Shown here in pieces: positions 46,859 to 57,224 of a stretch of DNA of 64,000 nucleotides. Positions within the stretch are counted from its first letter, which is position 1. Each line of letters begins with the position of its first letter. The notes beneath the pieces are model-generated. The model did not search any database and was not told where the DNA came from. It saw only the letters and a program-made list of their open reading frames with translations. The position numbers were made by a program, and so were the translations under genes. Source of the DNA: Sphingomonas sp. (GTDB taxonomy: Bacteria; Pseudomonadota; Alphaproteobacteria; Sphingomonadales; Sphingomonadaceae); assembly GCF_017304635.1 (NCBI RefSeq), contig NZ_JAFKMA010000001.1, positions 744,001 through 808,000 of the forward strand, in the 5' to 3' direction.

Positions 46859-46954
46859 CGTCATCCCCGCGCAGGCGGGGATCCATTAACGCTGACCGCG
46901 CCCGGTCGATCGCCACGGCATCGCATCTGGATCCCCGCCTGCGCGGGGATGACG
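46859..46954. repeat. 27-bp perfect inverted repeat
   Basis: A 27-base unit (begins CGTCATCCCCGCGCAGGCG, ends GGATCCA) at 46859-46885 is repeated exactly in reverse complement at 46928-46954. Each unit itself contains a small hairpin (CCCCGC / GCGGGG). This is the familiar CGTCATCCCCGC-type dispersed element of alphaproteobacteria. The exact identity of the two arms suggests recent insertion or gene conversion. Confidence 0.8.
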
Positions 46955-47023
46955 AGAGGACTGAAACTGACGGCATTGATGAATGTCGATCCGGCCCAGG
47001 CGATGCGGTCCGGCCGCTACCCT

Positions 47024-47102
47024 CGTCAATTTCGTCAACTTTGGCGGCGCGCGATGACGCGCGAGGCCGATCCTTACCCCCGTCAATTTCGTCAAGTTTG
47101 GC
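47024..47102. repeat. Direct repeat of a 22-bp unit
   Basis: CGTCAATTTCGTCAACTTTG plus GC at 47024-47045 is repeated at 47081-47102 with one mismatch (C to G). Each unit is internally a near-tandem CGTCAA-TTT pair. The spacing is 57 bases. The meaning is unknown; it may be a second dispersed repeat family. Confidence 0.65.
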
Positions 47103-47105
47103 CGG

Positions 47106-47735
47106 TCAGACCGGCGCGAACTCGCCCGATTCGTCCATCACGTGCAGCACGCCGTCGCGGATCGCGAAATACGCCCCGCGCAGCGCCAGCTCCCCCGCCG
47201 CCTCGCGTTCGGCGACGAACGGAAAGGTGCGCAGGTTGGCGATCGACACGCGCACTGTCTCCAGTTCCAGCGCGCGCGTCGCTTCGGGGCCGGTGCCGTG
47301 CTCGCAGACCACCTTGGCGCGGGCATCGTGCAGCATGTCGACCCAGTGCGCGACGAACCCGCCTTCGCCCGGGGGAGCGCCGTCGAACACGCCGGTCAGC
47401 GACGCCTGGACGCCGCCGCACGAGCCGTGGCCCATCACGACGATCTCCGGCACTTCAAGCTGGGTGACGGCGAACTCGACCGCCGCCGACACGCCGTGCC
47501 GCCCGCCGCCGGTCTCGAACGGCGGCACCAGGTTGGCGATGTTGCGCACCGTGAAGATCTCGCCGGGCACGGTGTCGAAGATCTGCGCGGGATCGACTCG
47601 GCTGTCGGAGCAGGCGATCACCATCACGCGCGGGTTCTGGCCTTCGCGCAAATCGGACCAGCGGTCGTGGTGCCGGCGATACTCGCTGGTGCGGAAGCGG
47701 TGATAGCCGTCGATGAGGTCGTTGAAGTCGGTCAT
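47106..47735 (-). CDS. Beta-type carbonic anhydrase
   Basis: This 209-residue enzyme interconverts CO2 and bicarbonate. Zinc ligands are Cys42 in [11 protein letters not shown], His103 and Cys106 in VMGHGSCGG, with the Asp44/Arg46 pair beside them. The length and motifs fit plant/bacterial beta-class enzymes (clade B, Can-like). There is no signal peptide, so it is cytoplasmic. It is divergent from lipA across 65 bases. Confidence 0.95.
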   Translation of the reverse strand: MTDFNDLIDGYHRFRTSEYRRHHDRWSDLREGQNPRVMVIACSDSRVDPAQIFDTVPGEIFTVRNIANLVPPFETGGGRHGVSAAVEFAVTQLEVPEIVVMGHGSCGGVQASLTGVFDGAPPGEGGFVAHWVDMLHDARAKVVCEHGTGPEATRALELETVRVSIANLRTFPFVAEREAAGELALRGAYFAIRDGVLHVMDESGEFAPV

Positions 47736-47800
47736 GGCGCGGCTTTGCCAAGTGGCGAGGGGGGTGGCAAGGCGCGCTGCGCATCGCTATCTGCGGCGGC

Positions 47801-48724
47801 ATGAACGAAATATCGCCCGTCCTGCGCGAACCGCGCGTCCGCAAGCCCGACTGGATTCGCGTGAAGGCGCCCGGTGGCAGCGCGTTCGCCGAGACGAAAT
47901 CGCTGATGCGCCGGCTCAATCTGGCGACGGTGTGCGAGGAAGCGGCCTGCCCGAACATCGGCGAGTGCTGGACCAAGAAGCACGCGACGGTGATGATCCT
48001 GGGCGACACGTGCACGCGGGCCTGCGCGTTCTGCAACGTGAAGACCGGCATGCCACGCGCGGTCGACCCGCTGGAGCCCGAGCATGTCGCGGTCGCGGCG
48101 GCCGAGCTCGGGCTGGAGCATATCGTGGTGACGTCGGTCGATCGCGACGACTTGCCCGACGGCGGTGCGGCGCAGTTCGTCAAGGTGATCGAGGCGCTCC
48201 GCCGCAACACACCCTCGACCACGATCGAGATCCTGACGCCCGATTTCCGCAACAAGAGCGTGGCGGCAGTCGAGGCGATCGTCACGGCGCGGCCCGACGT
48301 CTACAACCACAATCTGGAGACCGTCCCGCGGCTCTATCCGACGATCCGGCCGGGCGCGCGCTACTACGCGTCGCTGCGTCTGCTGGAGAGCGTCAAGCGG
48401 CACGATCCGTCGATCTTCACCAAGTCGGGCGTGATGCTCGGCCTGGGCGAGGAGCGGCTGGAGGTGCATCAGGTGATGGACGACATGCGCTCGGCCGATG
48501 TCGATTTCCTGACGATGGGGCAGTATCTCCAGCCGACCCCGCGCCACGCCAAGGTGCAGGACTTCGTGACGCCGCAGGCGTTCGACGCCTATGCCGCGAT
48601 CGCGCGTGCGAAAGGCTTCCTGCTGGTCGCGGCCTCGCCGCTGACGCGGTCGAGCTATCACGCGGGCGACGATTTCGCCAAGATGAAGGCGGCGCGAGAG
48701 GCCCAGCTCGCGCGTCGCGGCTGA
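47801..48724 (+). CDS. lipA: Lipoyl synthase
   Basis: This 307-residue radical-SAM enzyme inserts two sulfur atoms into octanoyl groups to form lipoate. Auxiliary cluster cysteines are Cys45, Cys50 and Cys56 in [13 protein letters not shown]; the radical-SAM cluster uses Cys71, Cys75 and Cys78 in [10 protein letters not shown]. The C-terminal [10 protein letters not shown] serine ligand region is present. Its stop overlaps the start of the next gene by one base. Confidence 0.97.
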   Translation: MNEISPVLREPRVRKPDWIRVKAPGGSAFAETKSLMRRLNLATVCEEAACPNIGECWTKKHATVMILGDTCTRACAFCNVKTGMPRAVDPLEPEHVAVAAAELGLEHIVVTSVDRDDLPDGGAAQFVKVIEALRRNTPSTTIEILTPDFRNKSVAAVEAIVTARPDVYNHNLETVPRLYPTIRPGARYYASLRLLESVKRHDPSIFTKSGVMLGLGEERLEVHQVMDDMRSADVDFLTMGQYLQPTPRHAKVQDFVTPQAFDAYAAIARAKGFLLVAASPLTRSSYHAGDDFAKMKAAREAQLARRG

Positions 48725-49200
48725 TGCCGCGCCACGCCGAAACGCGCCGGCTGCCCTACGCGCCGGAGCAGATGTTCGACCTGGTCGCCGACGTCGCGCG
48801 CTATCCGGAGTTCCTGCCCTGGGTCAGCGCGATCCGGGTGCGGTCGAATTCGACGACCGAGATGGTCGCCGACATGATCGTCGGCTTCAAGGGGCTGCGC
48901 GAGACCTTCACGTCGAAGGTGCGCAAGAGCCGGTCGGACAGCATTCATGTCGACTATCTCGACGGACCGCTCAAATACCTGACCAATGACTGGCAGTTCC
49001 GCGCGGCGCCGGGCGGGTGCGAGGTCGATTTCGCGGTCGACTTCGCCTTCAAGAACCGCGTGTTCGAGATGATGGCCGGGCAATTGTTCGGCCAGGCGCT
49101 GCGCAAGATGATCGGCGCGTTCGAGGAACGCGCGGCGATACTCTACGGCGCGGACGCCTCGGGCGGCATCAGAAGCTCCAGCGCGCACAGCGCCGCCTGA
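48724..49200 (+). CDS. RatA/COQ10-type START-domain protein
   Basis: This 158-residue protein has the polyketide-cyclase/START fold (YAPEQMFDLVADVARYPEFLPWV; later CEVDFAVDFAFKNRVFEMM). Relatives are COQ10, which binds ubiquinone, and E. coli RatA, reported to block ribosome association. In alphaproteobacteria beside lipA the ubiquinone-binding role is the more likely, but this is inference. The ATG overlaps the lipA stop. Its last 58 bases overlap the end of the convergent pncC-type gene. Confidence 0.88.
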   Translation: MPRHAETRRLPYAPEQMFDLVADVARYPEFLPWVSAIRVRSNSTTEMVADMIVGFKGLRETFTSKVRKSRSDSIHVDYLDGPLKYLTNDWQFRAAPGGCEVDFAVDFAFKNRVFEMMAGQLFGQALRKMIGAFEERAAILYGADASGGIRSSSAHSAA

Positions 49201-49664
49201 AGCCGCACTCCGCCGCGGCCGAGATCGCCGAAATCCCTGCGATCGGCGACCACTTCGGACGGATCGGCATCCCGCTCGGCGCGGGCGAAGACGACGGTCC
49301 CGACCGGCTTCTTGTCGCTGCCGCCTGCCGGCCCGGCAACGCCGGTGATCGCCACGGCCACGTCGGCCTGCGTTGCCTCCAGCGCACCCTGCGCCATCGA
49401 CCAGGCCGTCGCGATCGACACCGCGCCGAACGTATCGAGCACGTCGCTGCTGACGTTGAGCAGGTCGCGCTTCGCCTCGTTCGAATAGGTCACGAGCCCG
49501 CCCAGCAGCACCTCGGACGATCCCGGTATCTCGGTGATCGCCGCCGCGACCAGCCCGCCGGTGCAGCTTTCGGCCAGCGCGACGCGGCGACCGATGGCGC
49601 GATTGCCCTCGACCACGCGGCGCGCGGCCTCGACGAGTTCGGCAGGGAGGATGGTATCGGTCAC
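49143..49664 (-). CDS. pncC: CinA C-terminal family nicotinamide-nucleotide amidase
   Basis: This 173-residue stand-alone CinA C-terminal (PncC) domain hydrolyses nicotinamide mononucleotide to nicotinate mononucleotide in pyridine salvage. The catalytic serine is in VALAESCTGGLVA (Ser33), and TGVAGPAGGSDKKPVGTV is conserved. The GTG start overlaps the stop of the upstream small gene (GTGA). Its 3' end overlaps that of the convergent START-domain gene by 58 bases, so the C-termini of both should be read with care. Confidence 0.9.
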   Translation of the reverse strand: MTDTILPAELVEAARRVVEGNRAIGRRVALAESCTGGLVAAAITEIPGSSEVLLGGLVTYSNEAKRDLLNVSSDVLDTFGAVSIATAWSMAQGALEATQADVAVAITGVAGPAGGSDKKPVGTVVFARAERDADPSEVVADRRDFGDLGRGGVRLQAALCALELLMPPEASAP

Positions 49665-50200
49665 TTCGCCGCCGATATAGGGACGGCGGGGCAGATCGTG
49701 AACGGGGCGTCGTTGGCCTTGCCCTTGTCGCGCATCGCTTCCTGCGCGATCACGACGATCAGACTGGCGGTATTGGCCGGCGGCAACGGCGCGAGCTGAG
49801 TCGCGAGGCGATCGACCAGCACGCAATCGGCGGGCTTCATCTTGTCGGTCGCCATCTGCGCGATCATGGGCCCGATCATCGGTCGCAGCATCGCCGGGTC
49901 CACGCCCTTCATGTCGGCGCTACCGATCTTGGCGATCGCCAGGCTCGCCTGCGGCCACGCCGCGTCCGCCGCGACGCGATAGCGCCCGACCAGCGCGCCG
50001 AGGCCACCGCGCAGCGTCGCGTTCGGCGCGAGTTGCGCGGCGCACTTCTGACCCACCGCGTCGATCGCGTCGGGCGCCACGGCCAGGAACAAGGATTGCG
50101 CCTCGCTTTCGGTCAGGCACGGCGCCGTCGCCGCCTGCGCCGTCGTCGCGGCGATGCCGAGCCACAGCGTGGCAACTGTCGCGATCGTCTTCGTCCTCAT
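49661..50200 (-). CDS. Small exported protein, function unknown
   Basis: This 179-residue protein has a clear signal peptide (about 1-23, ending TTAQAA). The mature part is mostly helical with three cysteines (APCLTE, GQKCAAQ, ADCVLVD) plus one near the end (TICPAV), which could form two disulfides. ATG at 50200 follows GAGGG; an in-frame TTG at 50215 is less likely. It lies between ispDF and pncC with overlaps or short gaps, so it is probably co-transcribed. No family recognised. Confidence 0.75.
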   Translation of the reverse strand: MRTKTIATVATLWLGIAATTAQAATAPCLTESEAQSLFLAVAPDAIDAVGQKCAAQLAPNATLRGGLGALVGRYRVAADAAWPQASLAIAKIGSADMKGVDPAMLRPMIGPMIAQMATDKMKPADCVLVDRLATQLAPLPPANTASLIVVIAQEAMRDKGKANDAPFTICPAVPISAAK

Positions 50201-50211
50201 CTGTTTCCCTC

Positions 50212-51333
50212 TCAAATCCGTATCGTCACGATGGCTTGTGCCGCGATTCCTTCGCCGCGACCGGTGAAGCCCAGCCGCTCGGTCGTCGTCGCCTTCACGC
50301 TAATTTGGTCGATGCTCAGCCGCAACAACGCGGCGATACGCTGGCGGATCGGCTCGCGCCACGGGCCGATCTTGGGCGCCTCGCAAATGATCGTCAGGTC
50401 GACGAAATCGATGATGCCACCCGCAGCCGTGACCAGCGACGCGGCATGTCGCAGGAACTGGCCCGATTCGGCGCCGCGCCACTGCGGATCGCTCGGCGGG
50501 AAATGCGTCCCGATATCGCCCGCCGCGATCGTGCCCAGCACGGCATCGGTGACGGCGTGGAGCGCGACGTCGGCGTCGCTATGCCCCGACAGACCCTTGT
50601 CGTGCGGAATCCGTACTCCGCCGAGCCACAATTCCTCACCCGCGACCAGGCGATGGACGTCGTACCCGCTGGCCGTGCGAACGCGCATCCTTGTCCCCAA
50701 TCGAACCTCGGCGAGCGCAAGGTCGCCGGGATAGGTGATCTTGTCGAGCAACGGGTCGCCTGCCACCATCGCCACGGCCTGTCCGGCGTGGCGGAGAATC
50801 TGGGCGTCGTCGGTCGCCTCCTCATGCGACGGCCACGCATCGTGAGCCGCGACGATGGCGGCATAATCGAACGCCTGCGGCGTCTGCACGCGAGCCAGTG
50901 AAGAGCGATCGACGATGTCGCCGAGCGTATCGCCGGCCATCGCCAGCGTGTCGGCGACGGGGAGTACCGGGACTGCGCCGGGCGAACCGTCGAGGGCGTC
51001 GAGCAGCCGATCGATCACCGCCGTCGGCACCAACGGCCGCGCCGCATCGTGGATCAACACGCGCGCCGCGGTGCCGATCGCGACAAGGCCGTTCCGGACC
51101 GACTCGCGCCGGCTCGCGCCGCCGACCGCGGTTTCGCCGACGACCAGGGCTTCGTCGCCCGGCGCGACGACCGTCAGGACGCGGTCGATCCGCGGATGAT
51201 CGGCGAGCGCACGCCGGCTGTGTTCGACAAGGGATAACCCGTTGAGCAACTGGAACTGCTTGGGCACATCGCCGCCCGCGCGCCTGCCCTTGCCGGCGGC
51301 GACGATCAACGCGACGGTATCGGTGGACCCCAT
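50212..51333 (-). CDS. ispDF: Bifunctional IspD/IspF isoprenoid enzyme
   Basis: This 373-residue fusion carries two non-consecutive steps of the MEP pathway. The N-terminal IspD domain (about 1-212; [25 protein letters not shown]) makes CDP-methylerythritol. The C-terminal IspF domain (about 215-373; [50 protein letters not shown]) makes the cyclodiphosphate. Such fusions are common in alphaproteobacteria. ATG at 51333 is taken; a TTG six codons upstream is possible. Confidence 0.95.
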   Translation of the reverse strand: MGSTDTVALIVAAGKGRRAGGDVPKQFQLLNGLSLVEHSRRALADHPRIDRVLTVVAPGDEALVVGETAVGGASRRESVRNGLVAIGTAARVLIHDAARPLVPTAVIDRLLDALDGSPGAVPVLPVADTLAMAGDTLGDIVDRSSLARVQTPQAFDYAAIVAAHDAWPSHEEATDDAQILRHAGQAVAMVAGDPLLDKITYPGDLALAEVRLGTRMRVRTASGYDVHRLVAGEELWLGGVRIPHDKGLSGHSDADVALHAVTDAVLGTIAAGDIGTHFPPSDPQWRGAESGQFLRHAASLVTAAGGIIDFVDLTIICEAPKIGPWREPIRQRIAALLRLSIDQISVKATTTERLGFTGRGEGIAAQAIVTIRI

Positions 51334-51411
51334 GCCGCCGCGCCTAGCCAAGTCGCGCGCGCCTTGCCAGCGACAACGTCAACCGCTATGCGCTGCCCGA
51401 TTTTTAGGCAC

Positions 51412-52410
51412 ATGACGAAACTCGCGCCCATTCAGGTCGGTCCGGTCCGGATCGAGACCCCCGTGATCCTCGCGCCGATGACCGGCGTGAGCGACCTGCC
51501 GTTCCGCCGGCTCGTCCGCCGCTTCGGCTCGGGACTCAACGTGACCGAGATGATCGCGAGCCAGGCCGCCATCCGCGAGACTCGCCAGTCGATCCAGAAG
51601 GCGATGTGGGACGCGATCGAGGAGCCGGTCTCGATGCAGCTCGTCGGCTGCACGCCCTACGAAATGGGCGAGGCGGCGAAGCTGGCCGAGGACAAGGGCG
51701 CGGCGATCGTCGACATCAATATGGGCTGCCCGGTACGCAAAGTGACGAACGGCGACGCCGGGTCGGCCCTGATGCGCGACCTGAAGCTCGCTGCGGCGAT
51801 CATCGAGGCGTGCGTGAAGGCGGTGCGCGCGCCGGTGACGCTGAAGATGCGGATGGGCTGGGACCACGACCGCCTCAACGCACCCGAGCTCGCGCGGATC
51901 GCCGAGGATCTCGGCGTCCGGATGGTCACCGTCCACGGCCGCACCCGCAACCAGATGTACAAGGGTTCGGCCGACTGGGCGTTCGTCCGCTCGGTCAAGC
52001 AGGCGGTGAGCGTGCCGGTCATCGTCAACGGCGACATCTGCTCGGCCGTGGATGCGGTGTCGGCGCTCGAGCAATCGGGTGCGGACGGCGTGATGATCGG
52101 CCGCGGATCGTACGGCAAGCCGTGGCTGCTCGCGCAGGTGATGGCGTACCTGCAATCCGGCCGCGACGTCACCGAGCCGTCGATCGGCGAGCAATATGAC
52201 GTGATCGCAGGGCATTACGCCGAGATGTTGGCGCATTACGGTAACGAGATCGGCGTCAACATGATGCGCAAGCATATCGGCTGGTACACCAAGGGCCTGC
52301 CCGGGTCGGCCGAGTTCCGCAACACGGTGAACCAGGAACCCGACCCGCGCCGCGTGCAGGCGATGCTCGCCGAATTCTATGCGCCCTGGCGAGCCCGCGC
52401 TGCTGCCTGA
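51412..52410 (+). CDS. dusB: tRNA-dihydrouridine synthase B
   Basis: This 332-residue flavoenzyme reduces uridine to dihydrouridine in tRNA. The FMN barrel begins [16 protein letters not shown]. The catalytic cysteine is Cys106 in [16 protein letters not shown], and the FMN-phosphate region is [16 protein letters not shown] at 51412 is four bases after AGG. It is first in the dusB-ntrBC-ntrYX order, typical of alphaproteobacteria, and overlaps ntrB by 32 bases. Confidence 0.95.
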   Translation: MTKLAPIQVGPVRIETPVILAPMTGVSDLPFRRLVRRFGSGLNVTEMIASQAAIRETRQSIQKAMWDAIEEPVSMQLVGCTPYEMGEAAKLAEDKGAAIVDINMGCPVRKVTNGDAGSALMRDLKLAAAIIEACVKAVRAPVTLKMRMGWDHDRLNAPELARIAEDLGVRMVTVHGRTRNQMYKGSADWAFVRSVKQAVSVPVIVNGDICSAVDAVSALEQSGADGVMIGRGSYGKPWLLAQVMAYLQSGRDVTEPSIGEQYDVIAGHYAEMLAHYGNEIGVNMMRKHIGWYTKGLPGSAEFRNTVNQEPDPRRVQAMLAEFYAPWRARAAA

Positions 52411-53457
52411 GGCGCTGACCGCGCCCAGTTTCGGCGAGTTGTTCGCCGGACTGCCGATCGCGATCCTGGTGGTCGATCCCGACGGCCTGGTCCGCAACGC
52501 CAACGGCGAATGCGAGCTGCTGCTCAACCTGTCGGAGCGGGCGATGCGCGGCCTGCCGCTGACGCACGTGCTGACGCCGCCGCCGGGCGCGGGCAGCGAT
52601 GGCGAGGGGCGCGGGGTGTCGGCGTTCGATTACGATATCGGCACCGATCGGACCGGGCGGCTGCGCGTCGATTATATCGAGACCGCGATCGTCGATCGCC
52701 CCGGCTGGCGCGCGATCACGCTGCATCCCGCGGGCGGCGCGCGGCGCGTCGGGCAATCGGCGGAGCGCGGCGGCGCGCGCGCGGCGATCGGCGCGGCGGC
52801 GATGCTGGCGCACGAGATCAAGAATCCGCTGTCGGGCATTCGCGGCGCGGCGCAACTGCTGGCGGCGGAGGGGGCGGGGCACGAACTCACCTCGCTCATC
52901 ACGACCGAGGTCGATCGCATCGCCGCGCTGATCGACAAGATGCAGGACTTCACCGGCCGCGCACTCGCGCCGCAGCCGCACAACATCCACGCTCTGCTCG
53001 ACCACGCGCGCCGCGTGGCGGCGACCGGATTCGCCAGCGGTGTCGCGATCGAGGAGAGTTTCGACCCCTCGCTACCCCGCGTGCTGGTCGATGGCGATGC
53101 GCTGTTGCAGATCGTCATCAACCTGTTGAAAAACGCCGCGGAAGCGCTCGATGGCGTCACGGCGCCACGCATCCAGCTGCGTACCGCTTATCGTCACGGT
53201 CTCGCGGTCGATGCCGGTCCGGGCCAGCCGCGCCGTGCGCTGCCGATCGAGCTTTGCGTCGCCGACAACGGTCCCGGCGCGCCGGCCGACATCGCCGATC
53301 ACCTATTCGAGCCGTTCGTATCGGGCAAGCCGGAGGGGCAGGGGCTCGGTCTCGCGCTGGTCGACAAACTGGTCCGCGATATGGGCGGCGTGGTGCAATA
53401 TGCGCGGGAGGGCGTGCCGGAGATGACCGTGTTCCGTATCCTGCTGGCACGCGGCGA

Positions 53458-53461
<4 letters not shown>
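52379..53461 (+). CDS. ntrB: Nitrogen-regulation sensor kinase NtrB
   Basis: This 360-residue soluble histidine kinase has an N-terminal PAS domain (about 15-75, [19 protein letters not shown]). The phospho-accepting histidine is His145 in [18 protein letters not shown], and the ATPase motifs are [12 protein letters not shown] (N box), VADNGPGAP (G1) and [13 protein letters not shown] (G2). Under control of PII protein it sets the phosphorylation of NtrC. It overlaps dusB upstream and ntrC downstream. Confidence 0.95.
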
Positions 53462-54900
<1,439 letters not shown>

Positions 54901-54962
54901 GTCGCGACGACTTTCGCAATTATGTGTTTTCCTGGACACGCCGGCGTTGTAATCGTGCAACG

Positions 54963-57224
54963 ATGAGCGGCGTGCCGACCCTTGGCGAGCGAACGGCGTG
55001 GCGCCGTTTGCGTGTCACACCGGCGGTCGAACTGTTTGTGCTGGCGGTGGCGATCGGTATCGGGATCGTCACCTATTTTGCGGTACGGGGCGGGGCAACG
55101 CGGCAGCAGCTGTTGACGCCGCCGCTGGTCGCGCTGCTGCTGATCGCCAACCTTGCGCCGCTGGTCGCAATCATCATCCTGGTCGGGCGGCGGATCGCGC
55201 GGCATCGCGCAGCGCGATCGGATGCGCGGGGCGAGGGTCGCTTGCACGTCCGCCTGGTCGCATTGTTCTCGATCATCGCGACCGTTCCGACCATTCTGGC
55301 CGTGCTCTTCGCGTCGGTGATGTTCCAGTACGGCGTCGAGTTCTGGTTGTCGGACCGCGTCGCCGCGGTGTTGACCAATGCGCGCGATCTCGCCCGCGAG
55401 TCTTACGAACAATCGCTGTCGCGATGGAGCAACGAGGCGGTCGCGACGGCAGGTGACATAGCGGGAAACTTCGGCTCCACCCTCAGTAAGACGACCGACC
55501 CCGCCGCTCTCGTCAAGGCGCACGAGGCCCAATATGGCCTGACGCTGCCCGACTACCTGCTGCAACAACTCTACAATCGCAATCTGTCCGAAGGCGCGCT
55601 GTTCACCGTCGATGGCAGCAACGTGCAATTCATCGCGCGCGTCGATCCCTATGGTGACGCCGCGCAGCAGATCGATCCGGTCGGGGTGTCGTCGGTGCTT
55701 CACGACGGCAAGCCCGTCATCACCGTGAAGGGCAATCGCATCCGGATGCTGAGCCTGGTCCCCGGCAGCAAGCAGGTCCTGCTATACGTCGGCAAGGTCA
55801 GCGACGGCAGCATCAGCGATCGCCAGACCAAACGTTTCACCGACGTCGTGACCGACTTCAAGGCGTTGCAGGCGCGCGCGCGCGCGCTGCAGTTGCAGTT
55901 CAATGCCGCCCTGCTCGTCGTCGCGCTGTTGATCGTCATCATCGCGGTGTGGATCGCGCTGGTCGTGGCGGATCGCCTGGTACGGCCGGTGGGCGAGATG
56001 GTCGGCGCGGCGCGACGCGTGGCGGCGGGCGACCTGACGGCGCGTGTGCCCGACCGGCATACCAATGACGAGATCGGCACGCTGGCCAGCGCGTTCAACG
56101 CGATGACCGGGAGGCTGGAACAGCAGACCGGAGCCCTCGAAAGCCGGCGCGCGCTGATCGAGGCAGTGATGTCGGGCGTGTCGGCGGGCGTCATCTCGGT
56201 CGGTGGCGACGGCGCGATCCGGCTCATCAACGCGTCGGCGGCGGAGTTGCTGCGGCTCGACGCGACGCAGGCGGTTGGCGCGACACTCGACGTCGTGTCG
56301 CCCGACCTTGCCGAAGCGATGGCGAGCGGCACGCGCGATTCGATCGTCCAACTCACCGCCGGCGGCGAGGCGCGCACGCTGGCGGTGCGGATCACCGGCG
56401 ACGAGGACGGCCGCGTGCTCACGTTCGACGACATCACGCAGCAACTGCTCGACCAGCGCCGCGCCGCCTGGTCGGACGTCGCGCGGCGCATCGCGCACGA
56501 GATCAAGAACCCGCTGACCCCGATCCAGCTCGCCGCCGAACGCCTCCAGCGCCGCTACGGCAAGACGGTGGCGCCGGAGGATACCATCTTCGGCCAGTTG
56601 ACCGACACGATCGTCCGCCAGGTCGGCGACCTGCGGCGGATGGTCGACGAATTCTCTTCGTTCGCGCGCATGCCCAAGCCGGTGTTCCACGAGGAATCGT
56701 TGATCGACCTCGCGCGCCAGGCACTGTTCCTGCACGAAGTCGCGCACCCGGCGATCCGCTTCACGCTCGACACGCCCGACAGCGCGCCGCTGGTCTGCGA
56801 TCGCCGCCAGATCGGGCAGGCGCTGACCAACATCGTCAAGAATGCGGTCGAGGCGATCGAGGCGCGCGACGATGCCGCGGATGGCGAGATCGCCGTCACG
56901 CTGCGCACCGACACGCCCGACGCCAATCACCTGACGCTCGAGATCGCCGACAACGGCATCGGCCTGCCCGTCGAGCGCGACCGCATCGTCGAGCCGTACA
57001 TGACCACGCGCGCCCGCGGCACCGGGCTCGGCCTCGCGATCGTGAAGAAGATCATCGAGGAACATTGCGGCACGATCGCCTTTGCCGATCGCCCGGGCGG
57101 GGGCACGGTCGTGACGATTGTGTTCGACACCGCCGCGCTGACCGCTTTGCTCGACACCGCGCCCGAGCCCGCCGCCGGAACCGGCGACGGCGCACTCGCC
57201 ATTCTTACCAGGACAAGATCATGA
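54963..57224 (+). CDS. ntrY: Membrane sensor kinase NtrY
   Basis: This 753-residue histidine kinase has transmembrane helices near residues 20-38, 46-70 and 90-115, a periplasmic region, another helix near 315-335 and a HAMP domain (VADRLVRPVGEMVGAARRV). A PAS domain follows (AGVISVGGDGAIRLINASA), then phospho-accepting His512 in [18 protein letters not shown], and ATPase motifs VKNAVEAIE and GTGLGLAIVKKIIEEH. It works with NtrX in nitrogen, redox or envelope signalling. An upstream in-frame start is possible; 54963 fits best. Confidence 0.94.
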   Translation: MSGVPTLGERTAWRRLRVTPAVELFVLAVAIGIGIVTYFAVRGGATRQQLLTPPLVALLLIANLAPLVAIIILVGRRIARHRAARSDARGEGRLHVRLVALFSIIATVPTILAVLFASVMFQYGVEFWLSDRVAAVLTNARDLARESYEQSLSRWSNEAVATAGDIAGNFGSTLSKTTDPAALVKAHEAQYGLTLPDYLLQQLYNRNLSEGALFTVDGSNVQFIARVDPYGDAAQQIDPVGVSSVLHDGKPVITVKGNRIRMLSLVPGSKQVLLYVGKVSDGSISDRQTKRFTDVVTDFKALQARARALQLQFNAALLVVALLIVIIAVWIALVVADRLVRPVGEMVGAARRVAAGDLTARVPDRHTNDEIGTLASAFNAMTGRLEQQTGALESRRALIEAVMSGVSAGVISVGGDGAIRLINASAAELLRLDATQAVGATLDVVSPDLAEAMASGTRDSIVQLTAGGEARTLAVRITGDEDGRVLTFDDITQQLLDQRRAAWSDVARRIAHEIKNPLTPIQLAAERLQRRYGKTVAPEDTIFGQLTDTIVRQVGDLRRMVDEFSSFARMPKPVFHEESLIDLARQALFLHEVAHPAIRFTLDTPDSAPLVCDRRQIGQALTNIVKNAVEAIEARDDAADGEIAVTLRTDTPDANHLTLEIADNGIGLPVERDRIVEPYMTTRARGTGLGLAIVKKIIEEHCGTIAFADRPGGGTVVTIVFDTAALTALLDTAPEPAAGTGDGALAILTRTRS

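Larger units (their letters stand above)
46739..47105. other. Repeat-rich gap without genes
   Basis: The 367 bases between the convergent flavoprotein and carbonic anhydrase genes contain no credible gene. They hold a 27-bp perfect inverted repeat (46859-46954) and a 22-bp direct repeat (47024-47102). The second direct copy ends three bases before the carbonic anhydrase stop. No terminator with a T-run is seen; the repeats may serve that role. Confidence 0.7.

Noticed and set aside
46859-47102. CRISPR array
   Set aside because: The repeats are two different pairs, one inverted and one direct, with no regular spacers and no cas genes.
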